From the NCBI GenBank assembly GCA_050299695.1, contig JBNKWI010000156.1, positions 1 to 5,554 of the forward strand: 5,554 nucleotides of DNA, read 5' to 3'. Shown here piece after piece: positions 5,368-5,554 of this stretch. The notes under the pieces are model-generated. The model searched no databases. It was not told where the DNA came from and saw only the letters and a list, made by a program, of their open reading frames with translations. Numbering within the stretch: position 1 is the first letter of the stretch; each line of letters opens with the position of its first letter. A program made the translations under genes and the position numbers. Origin of the DNA: Ovoidimarina sp050299695 (GTDB lineage: Bacteria > Pseudomonadota > Alphaproteobacteria > Rhodobacterales > Rhodobacteraceae).

Positions 5368-5371
5368 ATTC

Positions 5372-5554
5372 ATGACCAAGTTCGCAGACCTGAATCTCAG
5401 CCCGAAAGTCTTGAAAGCGGTCGAAGAGGCCGGATACGAAACGCCGACGCCGATCCAGGCGGGCGCAATACCGCATGCGCTCGAGGGCCGCGACGTCCTG
5501 GGCATCGCACAGACCGGCACCGGCAAGACGGCGAGCTTCACGCTGCCGATGATC
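5372..5554 (+). CDS. DEAD-box ATP-dependent RNA helicase (N-terminal part)
   Basis: The first 61 codons of a DEAD-box RNA helicase, an ATP-driven enzyme that unwinds or remodels RNA in the cytoplasm, often in RNA decay, ribosome assembly and cold growth. The Q motif is complete: the upstream aromatic F4 in FADLNLSP, then GYETPTPIQ (21-29) ending in the invariant Gln29. Motif I (Walker A) AQTGTGKT is at 46-53, followed by ASFTLPM as in RhlE- and CsdA-type enzymes. DEAD, SAT and the C-terminal RecA motifs lie beyond the window, so the subfamily cannot be fixed. ATG 5372 has only a weak ribosome site (CGGAC, 5 nt upstream of the start), which falls within a hairpin. The long, site-rich upstream region suggests regulated expression. 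The gene is cut by the window edge, not broken. Confidence 0.95.
   Translation, partial: MTKFADLNLSPKVLKAVEEAGYETPTPIQAGAIPHALEGRDVLGIAQTGTGKTASFTLPMI

Larger units (their letters stand above)
4893..5371. other. Long non-coding region with replication- and cell-cycle-type sites
   Basis: These 479 bp separate two divergent genes. Short open frames exist but their codon use (AGA, TTA, ACA, AAA, TCT) is unlike the neighbours, so I call none of them. The region contains two perfect DnaA boxes (5003-5011, 5294-5302), a CtrA-like site (5162-5177), three GANTC sites (5069-5073, 5228-5232, 5237-5241), CCGGTACC (4993-5000) with its reverse complement GGTACCGG (5191-5198), and a direct repeat ATGGCGAA (4895-4902 and 4906-4913). 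TTGACC at 5245-5250 could be a -35 for the helicase, but no good -10 follows. Part of the right-hand side is probably the helicase 5' leader. Confidence 0.55.

Noticed and set aside
4930..5541. 203-codon minus-strand frame across the intergenic region and helicase start
   Set aside because: It overlaps the certain helicase N-terminus in antisense and has no recognisable motif.

Overview
The window looks like a stretch of chromosome from a GC-rich alphaproteobacterium, probably a member of the Rhodobacteraceae. The reasons are the strong G/C preference at third codon positions, the RF3 and DEAD-box helicase sequences (the helicase N-terminus resembles the form I recall from roseobacters), an orphan TadE/TadG-like gene pair, and GANTC and CtrA-like sites in a long intergenic region. 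The family assignment is recall and inference, because there is no rRNA or other lineage marker here.

Layout from left to right: (1) At the edge, a short open frame on the + strand may be the last 20 codons of a gene. It converges on (2) a minus-strand short-chain dehydrogenase/reductase-like gene (73-852) that lacks the usual YxxxK catalytic pair. (3) A 210-bp divergent intergenic region with several small palindromes leads to (4) a two-gene + strand operon: a TadE-like protein (1063-1455) and, 13 nt later, a TadG-like protein (1469-2857). The TadG-like protein has a normal Tad N-terminus and a long glycine- and beta-rich C-terminal part that I cannot assign. (5) After hairpin-forming sequence comes prfC, peptide chain release factor 3 (2967-4577), whose start has no Shine-Dalgarno sequence and may be leaderless. 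(6) A small minus-strand single-pass membrane protein (4581-4892) converges on prfC with a 3-nt gap and a shared hairpin. (7) A 479-bp non-coding region (4893-5371) carries two perfect DnaA boxes, a near-consensus CtrA site, three GANTC sites and, directly before the next start codon, competing hairpins. (8) The window ends inside a DEAD-box RNA helicase gene (5372 onward).

The genes do not form one pathway. TadE and TadG act at the cell envelope as pilus-assembly-like proteins. RF3 and the RNA helicase are general translation and RNA-metabolism functions. The SDR is an unassigned, possibly non-classical, oxidoreductase. I see no mobile element, CRISPR array, tRNA or rRNA. The least ordinary material is the regulatory region before the helicase, the unassigned C-terminal part of the TadG-like protein, and the altered active site of the SDR. 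None of these proves a new system.
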